Assembly: GCF_029892155.1 (NCBI RefSeq)
Contig: NZ_JARZAG010000011.1
Span: 62,001 to 126,000 of the forward strand
Length of the DNA stretch: 64,000 nucleotides
Direction: 5' to 3'
From: Kitasatospora sp. GAS204B
Lineage (GTDB): Bacteria; Actinomycetota; Actinomycetes; Streptomycetales; Streptomycetaceae
Program-made: the position numbers and the translations under genes
Shown: positions 39,393 through 47,087 of the stretch, piece by piece
Layout: every line of letters starts with the position of its first letter
Position numbering within the stretch: position 1 is the stretch's first letter
The notes under the pieces: model-generated
Told to the model about the DNA's origin: nothing
What the model saw: the letters and a program-made list of their open reading frames with translations, nothing else
Database searches by the model: none

Positions 39393-39692
39393 CTGGCCGT
39401 CCCCGGGCGGGCGGGCGGACTTGGTGGTCCCCGGGCGGGACGGCGCGCGGACCTGGTGGTCCCCGGGCGGGCTGGCGTGCGGTCCTGACCGTCCCCGGGC
39501 GGGACGGCGTGCGGGCCCGGTGGTCCCCGGGCGGGACGGCGTGCGGACCTGGCCGCCCCCGGGCGGGACGGCGTGCGGACCTGGTGGTCCCCGGGTGGGC
39601 CGGCGTGCGGGCCTGGCCGTCCCCGGGTGGGCCGGCGTGCGGACCTGACCGTCCCCGGGTCGGCCGGCGTGCGGGCCCGGTGGTCCGCACCT
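39385..39692. repeat. 32-bp minisatellite downstream of bioF
   Basis: About ten tandem units with consensus GTGCGGACCTGGTGGTCCCC then GGG(C/T)GGG(A/C)CGGC. Units begin at 39385, 39413, 39445, 39477, 39509, 39541, 39573, 39605, 39637 and 39669; all steps are 32 bp except the first (28). The last unit is truncated. The centre varies between TGGTGGTCC and TGGCCGTCC. There are no unique spacers, so it is not a CRISPR array. Confidence 0.9.
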
Positions 39693-39757
39693 GATCGCGG
39701 CCGCACCGGCGCGCTGGCGCAGGCCGTCTGGGGCAAGCGCGGCCGGCGTGCGGCACG

Positions 39758-39841
39758 TCTGACGGTTGATCAGATCGACCTGGCAGCCCGCACCTTGACC
39801 ACGACCGCAGCGGCGAACCGACGCAGGCCGCCCGAGGACAG
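39758..39841 (+). repeat. Third copy of the bioF 3' end, overlapping the MFS gene
   Basis: This segment matches 39228-39311 (bioF codons for DLTDAQIDLAVRTLVATAAAN plus trailer, read as two blocks) with scattered changes, offset by 530 bases. Read in the bioF sense it gives LTVDQIDLAARTL then TTTAAAN. The convergent MFS gene ends inside it, so its last 17 or so codons are antisense bioF-derived. Confidence 0.8.
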
Positions 39842-41020
39842 AGCGACCACCGCCAGCGGTGCGGCCACGCAGCCGAAGCAGAGGGCGGCCGGCAGTCGGT
39901 CCGCCAGTGGTCCGGTGGCCGCCAGGCCCAGCGTGGAGCCGGCGTTGAACGCGGTGTTCACCCAGCTCCCCGCCCTGGTCCGGTGCTCCGGTGCCGACCG
40001 TTGGTCGGCCAGCACGTAGGCCGTGGCCAGGGTCGGGCTGACGAAGAGTCCGGTCAGTGCGACGCCCACGGCCAGCGCGCCGAGCCCGCCCGCCCACAGC
40101 GCGCAGCCGGTCAGTGCGAGAACGCCGGCGAGGCCGGCCGCCATCACCGCCAGCCGCGCCGCCACCGGGCGGCGCCAGCGGACCGCCCCGTGGGCCAGGC
40201 CGCCGATCGCGCTGCCCGTGGCCAGGGCCGCCTCCAGCCAGGCGAGGACGCCGGCCTGCCCCCGCGCACCGACCGCGACCACCAGCAGCAGGCTGAGGCC
40301 ACCCAGTGCGGCGCCGAGCGCGGCGGCCACGGCGACCGGCCGCCCGATCCCGCGTACCCGCCCCATCCCGCCCGCCGGTCGGGCTCCCGCAGGTACGGGT
40401 GCCGGCGCGAGCTTCGCCAGGCACAGCGTTCCGGTGACCACCAGCGCCGCGCTGAGCAGCAGCCCCGCAGGGCCGCCGAGCAGCCCCACCAGCAACGGGC
40501 CGCCGACGTAGAGCAGTTCCTCCGCCACCACGTCCAGGCTGTAGGCGCGCTCCAACAGCCCCTGGCCGTCCAGCAGTTCGCTCCAACGGGCGCGCAGCAC
40601 CGGCCCGAGCGGGGGAGCGAGGGCGCCGGCCGCGGTCGCCAGCGTGAGCAGCGCGGGCCGGCCGGGCACCACCGCGAGCGCGAGCAGGGTCGCGCCGTAG
40701 AGCAGAGCCAGCACCGGCAGCACCCGCCGCGCGCCGTGCCGGTCGATCAGCCCGGCGCGCACCGGCGCCAGCGCGGCGCAGGTCAGGCCGAACAGGGCGA
40801 GCACCTCGCCCACCGCGGCGTAGGAGCCGGTGCGGTGCTGGACGGTGAGCACCAGCGCGAGCGAGACGGTGCCGTAGGAGAGCCGCCCGACCAGGGCGGC
40901 GGCGAACACGGACGCGACGCCGGGCACGCGCAGCAGCGCCCGGTAGCGGGACGAAGACGTGGGCGAAGGCGTGGGCGAAGGCGTGGATGTAGACGTGGAT
41001 GTGGACACGGACGAAGACAT
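39770..41020 (-). CDS. MFS transporter
   Basis: A 416-residue membrane permease with about 12 predicted helices. The first helices are VASVFAAALVGRLSYGTVSLALVLT and AVGEVLALFGLTCAALAP. The loop RAGLIDRHGARRVLP matches the MFS loop 2-3 motif. The N-terminal 25 residues are a Ser/Thr/Pro low-complexity tail encoded by near-hexameric repeats. The C-terminal residues RRFAAAVVVKVRAARSI are encoded on the complement of a duplicated bioF 3' end and were probably acquired when that duplication displaced the original stop. GAGGAA precedes the ATG. Substrate unknown; proximity to bioF does not establish a biotin role. Confidence 0.82.
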   Translation of the reverse strand: MSSSVSTSTSTSTPSPTPSPTSSSRYRALLRVPGVASVFAAALVGRLSYGTVSLALVLTVQHRTGSYAAVGEVLALFGLTCAALAPVRAGLIDRHGARRVLPVLALLYGATLLALAVVPGRPALLTLATAAGALAPPLGPVLRARWSELLDGQGLLERAYSLDVVAEELLYVGGPLLVGLLGGPAGLLLSAALVVTGTLCLAKLAPAPVPAGARPAGGMGRVRGIGRPVAVAAALGAALGGLSLLLVVAVGARGQAGVLAWLEAALATGSAIGGLAHGAVRWRRPVAARLAVMAAGLAGVLALTGCALWAGGLGALAVGVALTGLFVSPTLATAYVLADQRSAPEHRTRAGSWVNTAFNAGSTLGLAATGPLADRLPAALCFGCVAAPLAVVALSSGGLRRFAAAVVVKVRAARSI

Positions 41021-41134
41021 GAGAGTTCCTCAGGACAGTTGCGAGGCCAAGGGGACGCCGAAGGACCGCACCGGGAGGACGTCACCGATGCGGTCGCGGG
41101 CGGGGTCTATGCCAAGAGGAGGAACACACCCTGA

Positions 41135-41164
41135 ACCATAGCGGTACGGGGCCAGCTAGTGTCA
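41135..41164 (-). promoter_or_regulatory. Promoter of the MFS gene
   Basis: On the minus strand TGACAC (41159-41164), an 18-base spacer and TATGGT (41135-41140) form a good promoter with a leader of about 105 bases. Just beyond it lie two direct repeats, CGTTAAC, at 41176-41182 and 41191-41197 (15-base period). They could be regulator sites shared with the divergent enoyl-CoA hydratase gene. Confidence 0.45.
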
Positions 41165-41221
41165 GGGTTTACGGTCGTTAACCACCCTGGCGTTAACACC
41201 CCTGGACCTGGAGGACCTCCC

Positions 41222-41995
41222 ATGACCCGGTTCGTCACCCTGGACGTCGCGGACGCCGTCGGCACCATCCGGCTGGCCCGCCCGCCGATGAACGCGCTGG
41301 ACATCGCCATGCAGGACCAGTTGCGCGAGGTCGCCCAGGAGGCCACCGAGCGCGGCGACGTGCGTGCGGTGGTGATCTGGGGCGGCGAGAAGGTCTTCGC
41401 GGCCGGCGCGGACATCAAGGAGATGCAGCGCATGTCGTACACCGACATGGTGGCCCGCGGTGGCGCGCTGCAGGAGGCGTTCACCGCCGTGGCGCGGATC
41501 CCCAAGCCGGTGGTGGCCGCCGTGACCGGCTACGCGCTGGGCGGCGGCTGCGAGTTGGCGCTCTGCGCCGACATCCGGATCGTGGCCGAGAACGCCAAGC
41601 TCGGCCAGCCGGAGATCCTGCTCGGCCTGATCCCCGGCGCCGGCGGCACCCAGCGGCTGGCCCGGCTGGTCGGCCCGTCGAAGGCGAAGGAGCTGATCTT
41701 CACGGGCCGTCAGGTCCGCGCCGAGGAGGCGCTGCGGATCGGCCTGGCCGACCAGGTGGTCCCGGCCGAGGAGGTCTACCAGACCGCACTCGACTGGGCC
41801 GGCAAGCTCGCCGCCGGACCGGCCTGGGCGCTGCGCGCGGCCAAGGAGGCGGTGGACCGCGGCCTGGAGAGCGACCTCGACACCGGCCTGGCCCTGGAAC
41901 GCTCGCTCTTCGCCGGCCTGTTCGCCACCGAGGACCGCGAGATCGGCATGCGCAGCTTCGTCGAGGACGGCCCGGGCAAGGCCAAGTTCAACTGA
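41222..41995 (+). CDS. Enoyl-CoA hydratase/isomerase family protein
   Basis: A 257-residue crotonase-fold protein. The oxyanion-hole regions are KVFAAGADIKEMQRM and GYALGGGCELALCADIRI. The catalytic glutamates of hydratases are expected near GQPEILLGLIPGAGGTQRL, where the Glu is present (QPEI), together with the earlier Glu in GCELAL. This supports syn-hydration of trans-2-enoyl-CoA in fatty-acid or amino-acid catabolism. GGAGG precedes the ATG at 41222. It is a single gene. Confidence 0.88.
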   Translation: MTRFVTLDVADAVGTIRLARPPMNALDIAMQDQLREVAQEATERGDVRAVVIWGGEKVFAAGADIKEMQRMSYTDMVARGGALQEAFTAVARIPKPVVAAVTGYALGGGCELALCADIRIVAENAKLGQPEILLGLIPGAGGTQRLARLVGPSKAKELIFTGRQVRAEEALRIGLADQVVPAEEVYQTALDWAGKLAAGPAWALRAAKEAVDRGLESDLDTGLALERSLFAGLFATEDREIGMRSFVEDGPGKAKFN

Positions 41996-42028
41996 GACCG
42001 ACCCGCCGAGCCGCTGCCCGGCCGCTGC

Positions 42029-42682
42029 TCAGCCGAGGCTGAGCAGCAGTTCGGCGCCCACCGGCCGGTAGCCCGCCGCCTGGAAGGCCCGCACGCTGGT
42101 CGCGTTGCCCGGCGCCTGCTGGGCCCAGACCACGTCGCCCGCGGGCACCAGGTGGCGGGCGCTGACCCCCAGCGCCCGCCCCAGGCCGCGCCCGCGTGCG
42201 GCGGCGTCCACCTCGATCGCCGCCTCCCAGCGCCCGGCCACCCCGCGCCCGAGCACCAGCACCCCGCCGGGCACCGTCCAGACCCGCACGCCGTCGCGGA
42301 AGCGCAGCGCCCGCACCACCCGGGGGTGCTCGCGGTCCTCGATCTCCACCAGCGGCAGCGGCGGCTCGCCCTGCAGGCGATCGGCCACCGTGACCAGGTC
42401 GACGTTGCCGATCACCCGCCCGGTGCGGGTCGCGAAGGCGGTCAGGAAGGCGGGGCTGAGCGGGGCCGCCAGGGGGTCGGTGGTCACCTTCGCCAGCTCC
42501 GCGCGCACCCACCCCGGCTCCTCGTCGGTGAAGACCACCGCGTGCGCGCTGAACGAGAGCACCCCGGCGGTGCGCGCAGCCGGCTGCGGCACCACGGTCA
42601 ACCCGCCGTCCGAGGGCGGGAAGACACCCCGCGCCGCATCGTCCAGAAGGTCGGCCAGCGTGCACTGCTGAATGCTCGTCAT
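42029..42682 (-). CDS. GNAT-family N-acetyltransferase
   Basis: A 217-residue GNAT. The acetyl-CoA-binding motif A is AIEVDAAARGRGLGRALG (R-G-x-G-R-A), followed by motif B in WAQQAPGNATSVRAFQAAGYRPVG. The N-terminal 110 residues are an extra domain typical of larger actinobacterial GNATs. The ATG at 42682 begins MTSIQQCTLADLL. No strong ribosome site was seen, and a longer frame is possible. Convergent with the enoyl-CoA hydratase gene. Acceptor unknown. Confidence 0.78.
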   Translation of the reverse strand: MTSIQQCTLADLLDDAARGVFPPSDGGLTVVPQPAARTAGVLSFSAHAVVFTDEEPGWVRAELAKVTTDPLAAPLSPAFLTAFATRTGRVIGNVDLVTVADRLQGEPPLPLVEIEDREHPRVVRALRFRDGVRVWTVPGGVLVLGRGVAGRWEAAIEVDAAARGRGLGRALGVSARHLVPAGDVVWAQQAPGNATSVRAFQAAGYRPVGAELLLSLG

Positions 42683-42916
42683 ACGAGGAAGCCTAACGAT
42701 CTCCGCCGGTCGGCAGCTCCCCCTAACGGGTGAGGACCGGCATGGTGCCGGGCGGCCCCGGCGCAGCTCGGGCACGATCGTGAAGCCCAGCTGTCGCCGC
42801 CGTTAAGAATTCCTCGATGGACCACGCCCCCTCCCACCAGGCACATTGCTCGTGCCCGGCGCGGAATGGCGCCGTTGCCGGGCCCCCCTCTCGTTACACC
42901 GTCAGGAGCCGCAGTC

Positions 42917-43948
42917 GTGAAGGCACTCGTCAAGAAGCAGGCCGAGCCCGGACTGTGGCTGACCGATGTCCCGGAGCCGGAGATCGGCCCCGCCGACGTG
43001 CTGATCAAGGTGCTGCGCACCGGCATCTGCGGCACCGACCTGCACATCCGCAAGTGGGACGGCTGGGCGCAGCAGACCATCCGCACCCCGATGACCATCG
43101 GCCACGAGTTCGTCGGCGAGGTCGTCGCGCTCGGTCCGGCGGTCGCCGACATCAACGTGGGCGACCTGGTCAGCGGCGAGGGCCACCTGGTCTGCGGCAA
43201 GTGCCGCAACTGCCTGGCCGGGCGCCGCCACCTGTGCCGCAACACGATCGGCCTGGGCGTCAACCGGGACGGCGCGTTCGCCGAGTACGTCGCGCTGCCC
43301 GCCTCCAACGTCTGGGTGCACCGGGTGCCGGTCGACCTCGACGTGGCGGCGATCTTCGACCCGTTCGGCAACGCCGTGCACACCGCGCTCTCCTTCCCGC
43401 TGGTCGGCGAGGACGTGCTGGTCACCGGCGCGGGCCCGATCGGCATCATGGCGGCGGCCGTCGCCAAGCACGCCGGCGCCCGGCACGTGATGATCACTGA
43501 CGTCAGCCCGTACCGCCTGGACCTGGCCCGTAAGATCGGCGTCTCGCTGGCCCTGGACGTCTCGCAGCACACCATCGAGGAGGGCCAGCAGAAGCTCGGC
43601 CTGCGCGAGGGCTTCGACGTCGGACTGGAGATGTCGGGCCGCCCCGAGGCGCTGCGCTCGATGATCGACAACCTGACGCACGGTGGCAAGATCGCCATGC
43701 TCGGCCTGCCCGCCGAGGACTTCTCGATCGACTGGGCGAAGGTGGTCACCTCGATGATCACCATCAAGGGCATCTACGGCCGCGAGATGTTCGAGACCTG
43801 GTACGCGATGTCGGTGCTGCTGGAGGGCGGGCTCGACCTGATCCCGGTGATCACCGGGCGGTACGCCGCGCAGGACTTCGAGGCCGCGTTCGACGAAGCG
43901 GCGAGCGGCCGCTGCGGCAAGATCATTCTCGACTGGACCTCTCTCTAG
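42917..43948 (+). CDS. tdh: L-threonine 3-dehydrogenase
   Basis: A 343-residue zinc MDR enzyme oxidising L-threonine to 2-amino-3-ketobutyrate with NAD. Catalytic zinc ligands lie in GICGTDLHIRKWDGWA and GHEFVGE. The structural zinc site is CGKCRNCLAGRRHLC. The cofactor loop is VTGAGPIGIMAA. The KWDGWAQQTI stretch is diagnostic of Tdh. GTG at 42917 follows CAGGAG. It is followed 8 bases later by kbl, and together they convert threonine to glycine and acetyl-CoA. Confidence 0.95.
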   Translation: MKALVKKQAEPGLWLTDVPEPEIGPADVLIKVLRTGICGTDLHIRKWDGWAQQTIRTPMTIGHEFVGEVVALGPAVADINVGDLVSGEGHLVCGKCRNCLAGRRHLCRNTIGLGVNRDGAFAEYVALPASNVWVHRVPVDLDVAAIFDPFGNAVHTALSFPLVGEDVLVTGAGPIGIMAAAVAKHAGARHVMITDVSPYRLDLARKIGVSLALDVSQHTIEEGQQKLGLREGFDVGLEMSGRPEALRSMIDNLTHGGKIAMLGLPAEDFSIDWAKVVTSMITIKGIYGREMFETWYAMSVLLEGGLDLIPVITGRYAAQDFEAAFDEAASGRCGKIILDWTSL

Positions 43949-43956
43949 GAGCCCCT

Positions 43957-45150
43957 GTGTTCGACTCCGTACGCGAAGACGTCGCCGCCACCCTGGACGA
44001 GATCCGCGACGCCGGCCTGTTCAAGCCGGAGCGGGTGATCGGCAGCCCGCAGAGCGCCGCCGTCACGGTCACCGGCGGCGGCCGGGCCGGCGAGGTGCTG
44101 AACTTCTGCGCCAACAACTACCTGGGCCTGGCCGACCACCCCGCCGTGGTCGCCGCCGCCAAGGACGCGCTGGACCGCTGGGGCTACGGCATGGCCTCGG
44201 TCCGCTTCATCTGCGGCACCCAGGACGTGCACAAGGAGCTGGAGGCGCGGCTGTCGAGCTTCCTCGGCCAGGAGGACACGATCCTCTACTCCTCCTGCTT
44301 CGACGCCAACGGCGGCGTCTTCGAGACCCTGCTGGACGAGCGCGACGCCGTCATCTCCGACGCGCTCAACCACGCGAGCATCATCGACGGCATCCGGCTC
44401 TGCAAGGCCACCCGCAAGCGGTACGCCAACCGCGACCTGGCCGAGCTGGAGCAGTGCCTGAAGGAGACCCAGGACGCCCGTCGCCGCCTGATCGTCACCG
44501 ATGGCGTCTTCTCGATGGACGGCTACGTCGCCCCGCTGCGCGAGATCTGCGACCTGGCCGACCGCTACGACGCGATGGTGATGGTCGACGACTCGCACGC
44601 GGTCGGCTTCGTCGGCCCCGGCGGCCGCGGCACCCCCGAGCTGCACGGCGTGATGGACCGGGTCGACATCATCACCGGCACCCTGGGCAAGGCGCTCGGC
44701 GGCGCCTCCGGTGGCTACGTCGCGGCCCGCCGCGAGATCGTCGCGCTGCTGCGCCAGCGCTCGCGTCCGTACCTGTTCTCCAACTCGCTCGCCCCGGTGA
44801 TCGCGGCCGCCTCGCTGACCGTGCTCGACCTGCTGGAGACCTCGCACGAGCTGCGCGAGCGGCTGCGCGCCAACACCGCGCTGTTCCGCTCGAAGATGAC
44901 CGAGGCGGGCTTCGAGATCCTGCCCGGCGACCACGCGATCGCCCCGGTGATGATCGGCGACGCTGCCAAGGCCGGCAAGCTCGCCGAGCTGCTGCTGGAG
45001 CGCGGGGTGTACGTGATCGGGTTCTCCTTCCCGGTCGTCCCGCACGGCCAGGCCCGGATCCGGGTGCAGCTCTCGGCGGCCCACTCCACCGAGGACGTCG
45101 AGCGCGCCGTCGCGGCGTTCATCGACGCCCGGGCGGCCCTGGAGAGCTGA
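43957..45150 (+). CDS. kbl: 2-amino-3-ketobutyrate CoA ligase (glycine C-acetyltransferase)
   Basis: A 397-residue PLP alpha-oxoamine synthase-family enzyme that cleaves 2-amino-3-ketobutyrate with CoA to glycine and acetyl-CoA. Motifs: NNYLGLADHP, GTQDVHKELEARLS, DALNHASIIDGIRLCKA, IVTDGVFSMDG, DDSHAVGFVG and the PLP lysine in TGTLGKALGGASGG. These match Kbl rather than BioF, to which it is homologous. The GTG at 43957 follows TAGGAG. Co-transcription with tdh is clear from the 8-base gap. Confidence 0.95.
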   Translation: MFDSVREDVAATLDEIRDAGLFKPERVIGSPQSAAVTVTGGGRAGEVLNFCANNYLGLADHPAVVAAAKDALDRWGYGMASVRFICGTQDVHKELEARLSSFLGQEDTILYSSCFDANGGVFETLLDERDAVISDALNHASIIDGIRLCKATRKRYANRDLAELEQCLKETQDARRRLIVTDGVFSMDGYVAPLREICDLADRYDAMVMVDDSHAVGFVGPGGRGTPELHGVMDRVDIITGTLGKALGGASGGYVAARREIVALLRQRSRPYLFSNSLAPVIAAASLTVLDLLETSHELRERLRANTALFRSKMTEAGFEILPGDHAIAPVMIGDAAKAGKLAELLLERGVYVIGFSFPVVPHGQARIRVQLSAAHSTEDVERAVAAFIDARAALES

Positions 45151-45223
45151 CCGGGCGCGTTGTTCATCGGGCCCCGCCCGGCAGGCGGGAGGAATCGCTG
45201 ATCAACGCTGGCAGAATTGAGGC

Positions 45224-46135
45224 GTGATCGACGCCAGACGCCTGCGGACCCTGCGTGCCGTGGCGGACCACCGAACGGTGACCGCCGCGGCCGCCGCGCT
45301 CTACCTGACCCCCTCGGCGGTCTCCCAGCAGCTGGCCGCCCTCGAACAGGAGACCGGTCACGCGCTGCTCGCCAGGGACGGGCGCGGGGTGCGCCTGACC
45401 GCGGCCGGCGAGATCCTGCTCGGCCACGCCGATGCCGTGCTGGCCCAGCTCGAACGCGCCGAGGCGGACCTCGCGGCGTACGCGACCGGCGCGCACGGCC
45501 AGGTCACCGTGGCCTCCTTCGCCACCGGCATCGCGCTGGTGCTGGCCCCGGCGATCGGCTCGCTCGCCGAGAGCGCGCCGGGCGTGCGGCTCAAGGTGCT
45601 GGACGCTGAGGGCGACGCCAGCCTGCCGATGGTGCTCGACGGGCAGGCCGACCTCGCGGTCGCGGTCGAGTACCGCGGCGCACCGCGGGCCGACGCCCAG
45701 CGGCTGGCCCGATTCCCGCTCTACGCCGAGCCCTTCGAGGCGGTGCTGCCACTGGACCACCGGCTGGCCGGGCGGCCCGGCCCGGTGGCGATGGCCGACC
45801 TGGCCGCCGAGCCGTGGATCGGCCCCTACCCCGGCAACCCCTGCCACGACGTGGTGCTGCTCGCCTGCGAGCACGCCGGGTTCACGCCGCGCCTGGTGCA
45901 CTCCTCCGACAACTTCAGCGCGGTGGTCGCGCTCGCCTCGGCCGGGGCCGGTGTGGCGCTGGTCCCGCGCTCGGCGCTGCTCGGCGTCGACCTTTCGCGG
46001 GTCGCGGTCCGCGCGGTGGACAGCGACCTGGCCACCCGCAAGGTCTTCGCCGCCGTGCGCGGCGGCGCGGAGCGGCACCCGCTGATCCGCCCCGTGCTCG
46101 GCGCCTTGGAGAAGGCGGCGGCGGAGCTGGGCTGA
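45224..46135 (+). CDS. LysR-family transcriptional regulator
   Basis: A 303-residue LysR regulator. The N-terminal HTH is RRLRTLRAVADHRTVTAAAAALYLT then PSAVSQQLAALEQE. The effector domain starts near residue 90 with GQVTVASFATGIALVLAP. The start is GTG at 45224 after TTGAGG. It lies 73 bases downstream of kbl on the same strand and could regulate tdh-kbl or the Gfo/Idh gene that follows; LysR genes usually control a divergent gene, and none is present. Confidence 0.87.
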   Translation: MIDARRLRTLRAVADHRTVTAAAAALYLTPSAVSQQLAALEQETGHALLARDGRGVRLTAAGEILLGHADAVLAQLERAEADLAAYATGAHGQVTVASFATGIALVLAPAIGSLAESAPGVRLKVLDAEGDASLPMVLDGQADLAVAVEYRGAPRADAQRLARFPLYAEPFEAVLPLDHRLAGRPGPVAMADLAAEPWIGPYPGNPCHDVVLLACEHAGFTPRLVHSSDNFSAVVALASAGAGVALVPRSALLGVDLSRVAVRAVDSDLATRKVFAAVRGGAERHPLIRPVLGALEKAAAELG

Positions 46136-46181
46136 CCTTCGGCCACCGCTACCAACCCCCAGCTACCCACAGGAGCGACCG

Positions 46182-47081
46182 TTGACCACCCTGCCCGTCG
46201 CGGTGATCGGCCTGGGCGACATTGCCCAGAAGGCCTACCTGCCGGTGCTCGCCGCCGAACCCGGCCTGGACCTGCGGCTGATGACCCGGGACCGGGCCAA
46301 GCTCGACCGGATCGGCGACGCCTACCGGATCCCGGCCCGCTACACCGACCTGGACGCGCTGATCGCCGACGGCCCACGTGCCGCGTTCGTGCACGCCGCC
46401 ACCGACCAGCACGTCGCGATCGCCGAGCGGCTGCTGACGGCGGGCATCGACGTCTACGTGGACAAGCCGCTCGACTACCGGCTGGACGGGGCCCGCCGCC
46501 TCACCGAACTCGCCGACCGGCTGGGCCGCTCGCTGCTGGTCGGCTTCAACCGCCGCTACGCGCCCGCCTATGTGCAGGCCAAGGAGCGCCCGCGCGATCT
46601 GATCATCCTGCAGAAGAACCGCGAGGGGCTGCCCGAGGCGGCCCGCACCCTGGTGCTCGACGACTTCATCCACGTGGTGGACACCCTGCGCTTCCTGGTC
46701 CCCGGCGAGATCGAGCACGTCGACGTCCGTTCACGCAGCCGGGACGGCCTGCTCGAGCACCTGGTGCTGACCCTCGCGGGCGACGGCTTCACCGCGCTGG
46801 GCGTGATGAACCGGGTGAGCGGCTCGTCCGAGGAGGTGCTGGAGGTGGCGGGCGCCGACGCCAAGCGCACGGTGGTCAACCTGGCCGAGGTGATCGACCA
46901 CCGTGGCCAGCCCACCGTGCGCCGCCGCGGCGACTGGGTCCCGGTGGCCCGCCAGCGCGGCATCGAGCAGATCGTGCACACCTTCCTGGACGCGGTCCGC
47001 GCCGGGCGCCGGCTGGACGCCCAGGACGCGCTGCGCACGCATGAGTTGTGCGAGCTGATCGTGGAGCGGGTGGGGGACTAG
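46182..47081 (+). CDS. Gfo/Idh/MocA-family oxidoreductase
   Basis: A 299-residue NAD(P)-dependent sugar or inositol dehydrogenase-like protein. The Rossmann fold starts at once with VAVIGLGDIAQKAYLPVL. HAATDQHVAIAERLLTAG and VYVDKPLDYRLDGARRL carry the conserved Lys-Pro active-site motif (DKPL). The start is TTG at 46182 after AGGAGCG. It follows the LysR gene by 46 bases. Substrate not inferable; the C-terminal domain is shorter than in typical sugar dehydrogenases. Confidence 0.85.
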   Translation: MTTLPVAVIGLGDIAQKAYLPVLAAEPGLDLRLMTRDRAKLDRIGDAYRIPARYTDLDALIADGPRAAFVHAATDQHVAIAERLLTAGIDVYVDKPLDYRLDGARRLTELADRLGRSLLVGFNRRYAPAYVQAKERPRDLIILQKNREGLPEAARTLVLDDFIHVVDTLRFLVPGEIEHVDVRSRSRDGLLEHLVLTLAGDGFTALGVMNRVSGSSEEVLEVAGADAKRTVVNLAEVIDHRGQPTVRRRGDWVPVARQRGIEQIVHTFLDAVRAGRRLDAQDALRTHELCELIVERVGD

Positions 47082-47087
47082 GGCCTG

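Noticed and set aside
35568..39488. A 1306-codon plus-strand frame opposite the helicase and running through bioF
   Set aside because: It is a shadow of the helicase on the other strand and of bioF in another frame. Helicase motifs I-VI and BioF motifs decide the true frames.
39385..39692. Possible CRISPR array
   Set aside because: The 32-bp units are directly contiguous with no unique spacers, and no cas genes are present.
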